64,000 nt of DNA from Algoriphagus machipongonensis (GTDB taxonomy: Bacteria; Bacteroidota; Bacteroidia; Cytophagales; Cyclobacteriaceae): positions 2,917,001-2,981,000 of the forward strand of contig NZ_CM001023.1 of the NCBI RefSeq assembly GCF_000166275.1. Reading direction: 5' to 3'. The notes beneath the pieces were generated by a model, which was not told the DNA's origin, ran no database searches, and saw only the letters and a program-made list of their open reading frames with translations. Shown here one piece after another: positions 17,495 to 26,180 of the stretch (position 1 is its first letter; every line of letters begins with the position of its first letter). The position numbers and the translations under genes are program-made.

Positions 17495-17884
17495 TTAAAA
17501 CGGTTTTGTAGCGATGGAAACATTGGCTTCCAAACCTGCTGCAATGCCTCCTATTTCGACTAAATATTCTACAGGAACTTCCTTATCAATATGCAAAACA
17601 ACTTGACCTTTCTTATCCTTTAATAAGCTGGTCAATTCACTTTTTATATTTTCTCTCGGAACAATCTTATCGTTGACCGAGTATTTGTAGTCCTTAGTAA
17701 TAGTAACGGAAACTTCCTGCATAACGATGTCTGAAGTTTCGCTAGAGGGTAAATTGACCGGTAAACCTGATGGGGTGATAAAGGATGATGTAAGCATAAA
17801 GAAGATCAATAACAGAAAGATAATATCTGTCATTGAAGACATGCTAAATGCCGGGTCAACCTTATTTTTTGCCTGTAATCCCAT
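17495..17884 (-). CDS. exbD: ExbD/TolR family proton-channel subunit
   Basis: This 129-residue inner-membrane protein has the ExbD layout: a short cytoplasmic N-terminus, one transmembrane helix starting SMTDIIFLLLIFFML, and a periplasmic domain. The Asp in SMTDIIF matches the conserved proton-conducting Asp of ExbD/TolR. The periplasmic part contains VSVTITKDYKYSVNDK and VVLHIDKEVPVEYLV, typical for the family. It sits one base after exbB and one base before the TonB-like gene, so the three subunits are made together. Confidence 0.9.
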   Translation of the reverse strand: MGLQAKNKVDPAFSMSSMTDIIFLLLIFFMLTSSFITPSGLPVNLPSSETSDIVMQEVSVTITKDYKYSVNDKIVPRENIKSELTSLLKDKKGQVVLHIDKEVPVEYLVEIGGIAAGLEANVSIATKPF

Positions 17885-17885
17885 A

Positions 17886-18578
17886 TTATTTATCCTGAAG
17901 TAAATCGATAAACTCTACTGTAGTATATTCCATGTTGTGTACCAATTTAGATACCTTCGAAACCAGGTAGTTATATCCTAAATAAGCCACAATACCTACT
18001 ACCAATCCTGCAGCAGTCGTAATCATCGCCTCATAAATACCTTCGGAAAGTAATTTAGGCGAAACCATTCCTTCTTCCTGTGCAATCGCAATAAAAGCCT
18101 GAATCATACCAGCTACAGTTCCTAAGAAACCGATCATGGGTGCAGCTCCAGATACCGTTGCCAAAAGGTTCAGGTTTTTTTCCAACTTATAGATTTCAAT
18201 TTTCCCTACATTTTCGATAGAGACCTCAATATTTTTCAAAGGACTTCCAATTCTCTCTATACCTTTTGCAATCATATTGGCCACAGGAGTATTCTCACTG
18301 GCACAAAGCATTTTTGCTTTTTCAATCTTTCCAGTCTGAACCAACATTCTTACCTGATCCATCATTGAAGAAGGAGTTTTAGCGGCCTTTTTCAAGGTCA
18401 ACAATCGTTCGATAAAAATGAAAATAGCCAAAATGAAAAGCAGGTACAAGGGGATCATCATATATCCGCCTTTGATTAAAAGGTCTAATAAACCAATGCT
18501 TTCTTTGGTAGCGCCTTCAGCAAGGCTGTCTGCTGCTGCCAGAGAATCGGCAACAGAAAGGGTTTGAAGAAGAATCAT
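17886..18578 (-). CDS. exbB: ExbB/TolQ/MotA family proton-channel subunit
   Basis: This 230-residue inner-membrane protein has three predicted helices: one near residues 35-60 (MMIPLYLLFILAIFIFIERL), and two in the C-terminal half around LLATVSGAAPMIGFLGTVAGMI and MITTAAGLVVGIVAYLGYNYL. The GAAPMIGFLGTVAGM and ITTAAGLVVGI signatures are the MotA/TolQ/ExbB family hallmarks, and the cytoplasmic loop between helix 1 and 2 is of usual length. With ExbD it forms the motor driven by the proton gradient. It starts 1 base after the SPOR gene stop. Confidence 0.92.
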   Translation of the reverse strand: MILLQTLSVADSLAAADSLAEGATKESIGLLDLLIKGGYMMIPLYLLFILAIFIFIERLLTLKKAAKTPSSMMDQVRMLVQTGKIEKAKMLCASENTPVANMIAKGIERIGSPLKNIEVSIENVGKIEIYKLEKNLNLLATVSGAAPMIGFLGTVAGMIQAFIAIAQEEGMVSPKLLSEGIYEAMITTAAGLVVGIVAYLGYNYLVSKVSKLVHNMEYTTVEFIDLLQDK

Positions 18579-18579
18579 A

Positions 18580-19443
18580 TTAATATTTCAGAATCCATAA
18601 TGCCTCAGTATACTGATCTTTGATTTGGTCCAGTTCCTCACTTGCTTTTCTAAAGCTTGTGAATTGTCCAATAGCCAAACGATGGTTTTTCACATCTTCG
18701 TATGGCAATATCAGATAAACTGAACTTGCTCGCTCGAGGTATTGTGCAGATTCAGAAATTGCCATTCTTTCATTTGGCAAACTTCCTACCACGATGAAAT
18801 AACGTGGTCTCTCTGCTCTACCATCTACACGAATCAAAGACTCAGTACCAGTACGATCAATAGTTGTACCAGTTTGAGGTGTTTTAGTAGGTTCTTCTAA
18901 AGAAGAATTGGATTTTGGAATAGAATCTTGATTATCAGCAACTTGAATTTCTTCAGTTGGGGTATTTTCCACAGTCGGCGAGGCCGCTTCGATTACAGAA
19001 TTTGAACTTTCTTGGGTTGAGTTAGAAGCTACCTTATCAGAAACAGTAGCTTGACTTCCCATCAGTTGCCAAACTATTACTGAAATCACCAAAACTGCCA
19101 ATACAATGACCACTCCTACCCATGAATTACTTTTCTTAGGGTCGGGCTGTACTGTTTCTTTTTTTGGTATCTCTTTAGTTTCTGCAACTTCCTTCTCGGG
19201 TGCAGTTTGCTCAACAACATTTCCTGCTTCTACTTGTTCTGATTCAGAAGCTTTGACAGCAGGTGTCTCTGCTTTCTCTTCTACTACTATCGGAGCAATT
19301 TCTGGTGTCTCGTCTTTTGTATCAGGCACCACATCAACCTTCTCCTCTTTAAGCTGAGGATCAATAGGTTTCACTTCCACATAGGGAAGTCCAAAATCTT
19401 TAGGATCTGGCCAGGACTTATTTTCAGAAGGATCTGTCGACAT
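18580..19443 (-). CDS. SPOR domain-containing inner-membrane protein
   Basis: This 287-residue protein has an acidic, Pro/Glu/Val-rich cytoplasmic N-terminus, a single transmembrane helix near residues 105-125 (NSWVGVVIVLAVLVISVIVW), a Ser/Thr/Asn-rich linker, and a C-terminal SPOR domain (from about residue 215: RYFIVVGSLPNERMA, then HRLAIGQFTSFRKASEEL). SPOR domains bind denuded peptidoglycan, so the protein likely ties the complex to the cell wall. It is oriented with the SPOR end in the periplasm. Its stop is one base from exbB, linking it to the ExbB/ExbD/TonB-like unit. Confidence 0.85.
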   Translation of the reverse strand: MSTDPSENKSWPDPKDFGLPYVEVKPIDPQLKEEKVDVVPDTKDETPEIAPIVVEEKAETPAVKASESEQVEAGNVVEQTAPEKEVAETKEIPKKETVQPDPKKSNSWVGVVIVLAVLVISVIVWQLMGSQATVSDKVASNSTQESSNSVIEAASPTVENTPTEEIQVADNQDSIPKSNSSLEEPTKTPQTGTTIDRTGTESLIRVDGRAERPRYFIVVGSLPNERMAISESAQYLERASSVYLILPYEDVKNHRLAIGQFTSFRKASEELDQIKDQYTEALWILKY

Positions 19444-19511
19444 AGTGAAATTTGGGAGCTACGAAACTAAAATAAATGATGCTAAACCCCAACAACAAAT
19501 GGGAAACATTC

Positions 19512-21218
19512 TTAGAATTTCATAGATACTCCGCCAATTAGCTGAATTCCTCTAACTGGATAGTTTAACCAACGGGTATTTTTCCCATTTAACACATTGT
19601 TTCCTACTGCGAAAACAGAAAAGCGATTACTAATCTGATAATCCGCTTTCAGCTGCAAGTCGGCAATGGTTTTCAGTTTTACCACCTCGTAGTTATCAAA
19701 GGTTCCACCCGTATTTATTTCTGCTCTTCTGGCTTTCAATCCACCCATGAAATTTAGATTTGCCTGAACCAATAAACCTTCAAAAGGAGTGAATTGATTG
19801 TTGGCTCTAAATTCCCATGTTGGTTTATGCCAAGCTTCTTCCTGCATATTCAGATCATACTGATATAGATCTAAACGAGTACCTAGCGTGTAGAAATCTG
19901 AAAACTTAAACCCTAACTCACCATTGATGTTAAAAACAGTGCTTTTATCATCATAAACCAAGGTGAATCTTGAAGAGTCAGATGCGCTCGGGTAGATGTA
20001 ATAGTTATTGACGAAAAAGCTGAGATTATTATATCTGCTGACATTGATTGCAGCCCGATATTGGAATACCTCTTGAAACTGACCTTCTATCCCACCTTCC
20101 ACTTTATAGTTTTGAATGGTATTTAAAAGCTGTTCACTCGGGCCTAAGAAGGGATTTTCGTTCACAAAACTGTAATAGGTATTTCGCTGTACATCTCCAG
20201 AAAACTCACCAAAGAACCCAAACTCCTCAGCAAACTGATAAGAAGCCTTTAGATTAGGAAAAATCCTGAAATCACTTGATTTATCCTGAATAGAATCATT
20301 TTCTGATACCAGATTTAATCCAGCAGAAAGACGTAAACCTTCCAACGTATAGGTTAATTCTGGCCTGATGGCAAAATAATTTCTGGTTTTGGAATAATTG
20401 AAATCTTCTGGATTAGTCGTATAGTAAGAAATTCCTACTTGCCCCTTCCAGTCTTCATTGGGTCTAAATATTCCGGTAGCAGCAAGGCCAATTTCATTCT
20501 CCTTGGCACTATAACTATCCTTGAAATTGCGGTAGCTTACTTGAGCCTCGTAAGAGAAGGGTCCTACTTTTTCAATATCTCGAACTCCAGCTTTGACAAA
20601 TATGGAATTCAATACATTATCACTGGTTTCAAAATCTGGATTTTCAAAATTAACTGGGTCAATCCCATAAAATGAGTATTTATCCTGACTCCAATCTGCT
20701 CCACCAAATATTTCAAATAGGTCCGCAAAATAACTGATATCCCCACCAAAATTAGTATGAGACTCGGCAGACTGATTTCTTTGTACAGGCCCTTTACCAA
20801 AGCTCTGATGTCCAAATTTCAAGGAATAGTTCACTTCCTCAGCCTCTGTGGCCATAAATCTAGCCTCCAACAAAGGAGATTCGAAATTACCATAACCAAG
20901 CTTTACATATCCTGGAAATAAATCCAATTGAGGAGCCCTAAATGGTTTTTGAATTGGCGTAGTCTCGAGTTCCAAAGGAGCTAAGGTCAAAGGATATTTA
21001 TTGACCATATAATTAAAATCAGTCAAGCCTTTGGGTTGAGGCAGAACAGGTAATTTTTCGTATACACGAGGTTGTTTGGGGACCGTTAAAACTCTGTCCT
21101 TTCGGATCACAAACTCCTGATCCGTCACCTCACCTTGTGATTGTGTTTGGGCCATGGCAAAACTTGAAGTCAAACCAATGACACTTCCCAAAAGTATAGA
21201 TTTCGCTAGCTTTTTCAT
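19512..21218 (-). CDS. Outer-membrane beta-barrel, TonB-receptor-like without a plug domain
   Basis: This 568-residue protein has a signal peptide (cleaved after AMAQ near residue 24), a short N-terminal segment of about 85 residues containing FVIRKDRVLTVPKQPRVYEKLP, and then alternating amphipathic strands through the C-terminus, ending IQLIGGVSMKF. The terminal aromatic residue and strand pattern fit the C-terminal barrel of TonB-dependent receptors. The N-terminal segment is too short for a normal plug of about 120-150 residues. It lies 3 bases after the large TPR gene and 68 bases before the SPOR/ExbB/ExbD/TonB genes. I infer that it is the outer-membrane partner of that motor. No ligand can be named. 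Confidence 0.75.
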   Translation of the reverse strand: MKKLAKSILLGSVIGLTSSFAMAQTQSQGEVTDQEFVIRKDRVLTVPKQPRVYEKLPVLPQPKGLTDFNYMVNKYPLTLAPLELETTPIQKPFRAPQLDLFPGYVKLGYGNFESPLLEARFMATEAEEVNYSLKFGHQSFGKGPVQRNQSAESHTNFGGDISYFADLFEIFGGADWSQDKYSFYGIDPVNFENPDFETSDNVLNSIFVKAGVRDIEKVGPFSYEAQVSYRNFKDSYSAKENEIGLAATGIFRPNEDWKGQVGISYYTTNPEDFNYSKTRNYFAIRPELTYTLEGLRLSAGLNLVSENDSIQDKSSDFRIFPNLKASYQFAEEFGFFGEFSGDVQRNTYYSFVNENPFLGPSEQLLNTIQNYKVEGGIEGQFQEVFQYRAAINVSRYNNLSFFVNNYYIYPSASDSSRFTLVYDDKSTVFNINGELGFKFSDFYTLGTRLDLYQYDLNMQEEAWHKPTWEFRANNQFTPFEGLLVQANLNFMGGLKARRAEINTGGTFDNYEVVKLKTIADLQLKADYQISNRFSVFAVGNNVLNGKNTRWLNYPVRGIQLIGGVSMKF

Positions 21219-21221
21219 GGT

Positions 21222-24209
21222 TTAGTTAATGGTTTGAAGTTTCGTTTGTGCCATAGTTTTTATTTCTTCATTGGTAGATTTCTCTATGATTGACTCCAAT
21301 GTCGCTTTAGCCTGAAAGTCTTCCTCAGTCTTGATATAATTATCGGCTAGAAGCAGGAACATTCTGCCATACCAATAATCAAAATCAGCAAAGGGTCCTG
21401 AGAAATCAAAAATGGTTTCATTAGACTGATTGATATCTCCTTTTTCCTGGAAAGAATAAGCCAACCAATACAATCCTTCGGCTCCCTGAATGGTTTTGTA
21501 TTCATTCACCAAAGTCATTAATGTGATTTCAGCATCCGCCTTTTGATTAGTCTCTCTTTCAGACTTAGCCTTTGTCAAAAGTGCTTTAGGAGTAGACTCA
21601 GGGATGATCCCATCCAGTGTCAACAGTTGATCTGCATTTGAGATTGCCTCATTATACTTTCTGGTTTCAAAATTGGCGACCATCAATCCTTCCACTGCTT
21701 CAGCCTCTTCTATTTTACTTCTTGCGTTGGCAGCTGAAGTTTTTAAGTAAGGGATAGCTTGCTCAAAATTGCCCAGCTCCAATTCCATGATTCCAATCCT
21801 GTGCATGGCTCGTAGTCTCTGCGGTGAGGCAGGCTCTTGCTCTAATGCTTTAAATTGCTCCAAGGCTTTGGTTTTATCACCTAGCTGGAAATAGCTATCT
21901 CCCAAGAAATAGAGTGCGTCCAGCCTTTGAGCTGACTGAGGGTAATTCCTCAAATAGTTTTCCAATGCTTTACTTGCCTGAGTATAATTCTTATCAAAAT
22001 ACATACTCTTAGCCGACTCAAATTCAAGAGTTTGAACGCTAGAGCTGGAAGGATTAGAACCTTTATATCTAGCTAAATAATCACTAAACTCCCCAGACCT
22101 TCCCTGTAAAGCCAAGGTCTCCTGAAGACCTTTCAATGCAGTTTCAGAATTTTGAGCATTGGGATGCTTATCTAAAATGGTTTTATAGTCAGAAATTGTT
22201 TGCTCATAATTCTGCATGGAGAAATTCGCCACAGCCCTACTTTCCAAAGCATAAGGAACAAATGGGCTGTTTGGCTTACCGGTAATCAAATCAGAAAATG
22301 CTCGAGAGGCTTCAGAATAGTTTGTTTCCTCCATATTGATTTGGCCTTTTTGGAACAAAGCATCTTCATAGTACAAGCTATTAGGATATCTCGAAATCAA
22401 GGTATTTAATTGACCTAAAGCCTGCTGATTATTGTTTTGGAAATTCTGTACTACTGCCAAACGGTAATAAGCATAGTCAATACCTTTGTTTCCGTCATTA
22501 ATTGCTTGTTGGAATGTCGCAGAAGCTTCCGAAAATCTTTTTTGCACATAATAACAATCCCCCAGTCGGAGCATTGCATCGTCATAATTCTCTTTGTTTT
22601 GTCGACTTCTTAATCGATCTGTATAGGTTTTAAACTCTTCCTCAGCTCGAGAATACTGCTGTGAGTTGAAGTAGGAATATCCTAAACCATACAAACTCTT
22701 GGTCAAATACGCAGAGGAAGTTGTCCTTCCCAAGGATATCGCTTGCTGGTATGATTTGATGGCTTCTGGAAGATTTCCATCTGCTGAATAGGACTCTCCT
22801 TTCCAAAAATGAGATTCCAAAACCATGGTTTTATCAATCGGATAAGCCAAAGATTTATCTAAGTAAGCAATGGCCCCATCGTATCGCTGGTCTCTGTAAT
22901 AAACCATCGCCTGATAAAATGCTACCTTCTGATAAGCAGTCTGAATTCGTGCAGATTTATTGGTGATTCTGTCCATCTGCTCAATTGCTCTCAAATAATC
23001 ATTTGTATTGACTAAAGCTTCAGAAAGCAAAGTCTCCATTTCAGCTTTATGGGAGCCGTTTGGATATTTCTCTAAATAATCATCCAATGCAGTAATTGCT
23101 AGCTGAAAACTTCCTTTTTGAAGGTTTACTTTAGCATAATTCACCAGAGCATCTTCCTGGATTTGTTTATTGAAATCAGATTTTGCGGCTGCAGCAAAGC
23201 TGGTTGAGGCAAATTGAAAATTTTCTTGCTTTAAATAAGCATGTCCTAAATAGTAGCTAGAAGCTTGCCCCAATTCATCTGTTGCAGAAGCTGAGTTTTT
23301 AAGATATTCTGCCGCTCTTGGATAATTTTCGATTTCGAATAACGAAATTCCAGCTTTGTAAATTTCTTCTCTGGAAAGTGTCCCTTTTCTAGAATTTATA
23401 TAGGCTTCGTAATGTTCTGATGCCTTAGCATAGTCTGATTTAGCATAGTATGCCTCTGCCAAATACAAATGAATGACTTCTGGTCGATCTAGCTGCTGCC
23501 CTGTTCCAAACTTTGGTTCAGCATAGCTGATTAACTGATCATAACTTCCTGTTTGATAATAAAGAGCCGCCAATAAGTATGGGACTTTGCCGGAATAAAA
23601 AGGATCATTGGAAGCAGCATGAAGGTCCGAAATTGCTTTTTCATTGTCTCCATTTTCCAAAGCTATATATCCACTATAATAATATGCATCTGGGCTAACG
23701 GAAGTATTTAAAGTTTTGGCTTGATCAAAAAAAGGAGCTGCTTGACCGTAATTAGACATTTGAAAATGAGAAAATCCTTGCTTGAAATAAAGGTCTGCTC
23801 GATTATCATCCCCAAGTCCATTTGGATTCACTAAGGCATAGCTATCTATTGCTTCGTTGTAATTCCTTTTGTAAAAAAAATGATCCCCAAGGTACAATCC
23901 TGCCGAGGTTACCGAAGGATGATTTCCATTGTCATAAATATAGGATTTCATTAAACCAGGTCCGTCGGGACTTTCAACTTGCAGTGCCGACATTGCTCGG
24001 TGAAGTTCTGCAGATTTCTTTTGCTCATCCGTCAGATCTTCATTTAAAAGCCTGGTATTGTCGTAAAGAGCCCCTGAAAAGAGCTGCTTATCAAACAGTT
24101 CCAATTGATGGTCTAGCGGCTGCTGAGGACTGGTCTGATAAAGAGTGGATTGAGAAAAAGCATCCAGACTTAAGCCCAACCCAGCTAATAGCACCAGATA
24201 ATATTTCAT
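21222..24209 (-). CDS. Large exported TPR-repeat protein
   Basis: This 995-residue protein has a signal peptide (MKYYLVLLAGLGLSLDAFSQ) and then a nearly continuous array of tetratricopeptide repeats. The repeats carry the W/LG/Y/A/P spacing, for example FKQGFSHFQMSNYGQAAPFF, YLGHAYLKQENFQFA and FLGDSYFQLGDKTKALEQF. The array spans most of the mature protein, so it is probably a periplasmic solenoid scaffold. Its stop lies 3 bases from the barrel gene start, so the two are made together and probably bind each other. It is the first gene of the envelope cluster that runs down to trmB. No enzyme domain is visible. Confidence 0.85.
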   Translation of the reverse strand: MKYYLVLLAGLGLSLDAFSQSTLYQTSPQQPLDHQLELFDKQLFSGALYDNTRLLNEDLTDEQKKSAELHRAMSALQVESPDGPGLMKSYIYDNGNHPSVTSAGLYLGDHFFYKRNYNEAIDSYALVNPNGLGDDNRADLYFKQGFSHFQMSNYGQAAPFFDQAKTLNTSVSPDAYYYSGYIALENGDNEKAISDLHAASNDPFYSGKVPYLLAALYYQTGSYDQLISYAEPKFGTGQQLDRPEVIHLYLAEAYYAKSDYAKASEHYEAYINSRKGTLSREEIYKAGISLFEIENYPRAAEYLKNSASATDELGQASSYYLGHAYLKQENFQFASTSFAAAAKSDFNKQIQEDALVNYAKVNLQKGSFQLAITALDDYLEKYPNGSHKAEMETLLSEALVNTNDYLRAIEQMDRITNKSARIQTAYQKVAFYQAMVYYRDQRYDGAIAYLDKSLAYPIDKTMVLESHFWKGESYSADGNLPEAIKSYQQAISLGRTTSSAYLTKSLYGLGYSYFNSQQYSRAEEEFKTYTDRLRSRQNKENYDDAMLRLGDCYYVQKRFSEASATFQQAINDGNKGIDYAYYRLAVVQNFQNNNQQALGQLNTLISRYPNSLYYEDALFQKGQINMEETNYSEASRAFSDLITGKPNSPFVPYALESRAVANFSMQNYEQTISDYKTILDKHPNAQNSETALKGLQETLALQGRSGEFSDYLARYKGSNPSSSSVQTLEFESAKSMYFDKNYTQASKALENYLRNYPQSAQRLDALYFLGDSYFQLGDKTKALEQFKALEQEPASPQRLRAMHRIGIMELELGNFEQAIPYLKTSAANARSKIEEAEAVEGLMVANFETRKYNEAISNADQLLTLDGIIPESTPKALLTKAKSERETNQKADAEITLMTLVNEYKTIQGAEGLYWLAYSFQEKGDINQSNETIFDFSGPFADFDYWYGRMFLLLADNYIKTEEDFQAKATLESIIEKSTNEEIKTMAQTKLQTIN

Positions 24210-24323
24210 AGAGATAGTTGGTTTTAGCTGCCATAAAAATTCCTCAATACAATCTATCCAAACAATTTGTTCTGAAAATTGTATGCTGGTAATTCCTCAG
24301 GCAATTGGAAATTGACTACGTAA

Positions 24324-25355
24324 TCAGTGCAATATTTTGTAAATAAGTTCTCGGAGAATTTCAGCATCTGTCATGCTTCCAGAATCAACGCCTTTATAAC
24401 GAAGATCAGCCTCCTTGAGGTATTCAAACACATCAATTACCTTGCCCAATTTGTAGTTCCGAGCAGATTGCATGTACTCTTTTGCGACAAAAGGTGGCAC
24501 TCCAATGAGAGAAGCAACCTGTGAATCGGATCCACCCCCTACTTCATGGATCATCGCTAGTTTGGTAAAATAGTTATACATCAAAGCAAAAAGTGGAATA
24601 ACAGGGTGTGCTTTGGGGTTCTGAATGAAATAGTTAACAATTTTGTTTGATTTGATCGGATCTTTCATCCCTATTGCTTTCAGCAATTCAAAATTATTAT
24701 AGTCTTTATTTATTCCAATGAACTTGGAAATATCTTTGACGGTAAATTTGGTAGGCTCTTTAAAGTTAATCAGCATTTTGCCCACCTCATTGGTCATCAC
24801 CTCAAGGTTGTTGCCTATGGATTCTGCTAAAAATTGAGCGGCCCGAGGTTCAATATCATGACCAATATCCTTAAAATATTGTAATACCCATTCGGTCAGT
24901 TTATAATCCTTGATTTTTTCCGAGGTAACGTAAATGGCATTTTTCTGGAGTTCCTTGGAAAGGGCTGAACGTCTATCAAACTTTTTATATTTATGGGCGA
25001 GCACCAAAATAGTACTGGGGAGTGGGTTTTGGGCATAGCCAATCAAAAGCTTTTGGGCTTCCTCTTTACCCAAATCAGTCAGACTTTGCGCTTCTTTTAC
25101 AATCACCACCTGCCGATCCGCCATCATAGGAAACTTCCTGGCATTATTGATAATGGTCCCCATATCACTGTCCTTTCCATAAAGAACAACCTGATTAAAA
25201 CCTCTTTCATGTTCCGCAATAGCGGTATTCTCAATGATTTCAGTTATCTGATCTATGTAAAAGGGTTCGTCTCCATCCAAAAAATATATTGGAGCAAACT
25301 TTTTCGCTTTCAGATCTTTGATAACAGATTGTGGAGAAGGATTTGATTGGGCCAT
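24324..25355 (-). CDS. holA: DNA polymerase III subunit delta
   Basis: HolA is the clamp-loader subunit that opens the sliding clamp. The 343-residue protein begins SVIKDLKAKKFAPIYFLDGDEPFYIDQI, the typical opening of the delta AAA+ domain, with a degenerate P-loop. The central helical bundle and the collar domain (LLKAIGMKDPIKSNKIVNYFI, then VPPFVAKEYMQSARNY) follow. The length is normal. The gene is divergent from the TPR gene at 25479. Downstream on the same strand is the large TPR gene with 114 bases between them; I see no terminator there. Confidence 0.88.
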   Translation of the reverse strand: MAQSNPSPQSVIKDLKAKKFAPIYFLDGDEPFYIDQITEIIENTAIAEHERGFNQVVLYGKDSDMGTIINNARKFPMMADRQVVIVKEAQSLTDLGKEEAQKLLIGYAQNPLPSTILVLAHKYKKFDRRSALSKELQKNAIYVTSEKIKDYKLTEWVLQYFKDIGHDIEPRAAQFLAESIGNNLEVMTNEVGKMLINFKEPTKFTVKDISKFIGINKDYNNFELLKAIGMKDPIKSNKIVNYFIQNPKAHPVIPLFALMYNYFTKLAMIHEVGGGSDSQVASLIGVPPFVAKEYMQSARNYKLGKVIDVFEYLKEADLRYKGVDSGSMTDAEILRELIYKILH

Positions 25356-25426
25356 AAAAGAAGTAAACTCTAAGCCTTAAAGATAACAGTGGGATTTGAT
25401 TAGGTGCAAAAACATAAGAAAGATTA

Positions 25427-25455
25427 TTTGGTAAACTATTCCTGCCTTACCTTTG
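25427..25455 (+). promoter_or_regulatory. Bacteroidota-type promoter for the 25479 TPR gene
   Basis: A TTTG at 25427-25430 is followed after 17 bases by TACCTTTG at 25448-25455, a full match to the TAnnTTTG -7 consensus with an acceptable -33 box. The implied transcript start near 25462 lies 17 bases before the ATG at 25479. It also rules against the longer open frame starting at 25404. Confidence 0.6.
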
Positions 25456-25478
25456 TATTAATTGTTAAAAAAAGAGAT

Positions 25479-26180
25479 ATGACTTTCCAAAAAGGAATAG
25501 AACTATATAAAGCAGGAGAATTTGAATCAGCCTTAGAAGTTTTTAATCAGCTGATTTCCAATTCAGAGAAGACTCCTGAGCTTCATCTTTACCGAGGCAG
25601 GATTCTCTCCAGGTTAGGAAAAACAAGCGAAGCAATCCTTGATTTCGATTTAATAGTAGAGTTAGATCCCTACAATACAAATTATATTTCTGACCGTGCC
25701 GTTGTCCTTCATTTGCTAAATAGGAATGATGAGGCATTAGCGGAATTTGACCGAGCAGCGAATTTGGATCCCAAAAATCCTTATCGTTATAGCAGTAGAG
25801 CCTATTTTAAAGACCGTATTGGGGATTTAAATGGGTCCATAGAAGATTATGACAAAGCTATAGCGTTAGACCCGGAGGATGCTGTTTCTTTCAACAACAA
25901 AGGCTTGGTAGAGGAAAAATTAGGTTATAAAGAACGATCAAAAAAAAGTTTTGAAAAGGCAGATGATCTTGTAGGGTATAAACCACAAGATCAAAAAGAA
26001 GATCAGCCCAAGCCACCTTTAGAGAAGGTTGAGCCAATAGTCAATGATGAAGAAGACCTAGAGAAGGAACTTACTTTTGGTCATTTTTTACAAACCATCA
26101 AGGGCTTGGTTACGGATCCAAAAACACGAAAGGAATTTAAAGAATTTATAAAAAATCTCTTTGGCAGAAATAAATTATAA
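25479..26180 (+). CDS. Cytoplasmic TPR-repeat protein
   Basis: The ATG at 25479 gives a 233-residue protein; a longer frame from 25404 is upstream of the promoter and so unlikely. At least three TPR units are visible: FQKGIELYKAGEFESALEVF, LYRGRILSRLGKTSEAILDF, and a third ending AIALDPEDAVSFNNKGLVEEKLG. These are followed by a Lys/Glu/Pro-rich linker and a C-terminal helical tail (LKGLVTD..., with KEFIKNLFG). No signal peptide is visible. TPR proteins of this size act as adaptors for protein complexes. The last 6 bases overlap the convergent universal stress gene. Confidence 0.75.
   Translation: MTFQKGIELYKAGEFESALEVFNQLISNSEKTPELHLYRGRILSRLGKTSEAILDFDLIVELDPYNTNYISDRAVVLHLLNRNDEALAEFDRAANLDPKNPYRYSSRAYFKDRIGDLNGSIEDYDKAIALDPEDAVSFNNKGLVEEKLGYKERSKKSFEKADDLVGYKPQDQKEDQPKPPLEKVEPIVNDEEDLEKELTFGHFLQTIKGLVTDPKTRKEFKEFIKNLFGRNKL

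Noticed and set aside
17009..17563. 184-residue plus-strand frame opposite the TonB-like gene
   Set aside because: It is an antisense shadow of a Pro/Lys-rich gene; its low-complexity Ser/Val/Gly/Phe content and the intact minus-strand operon exclude it.
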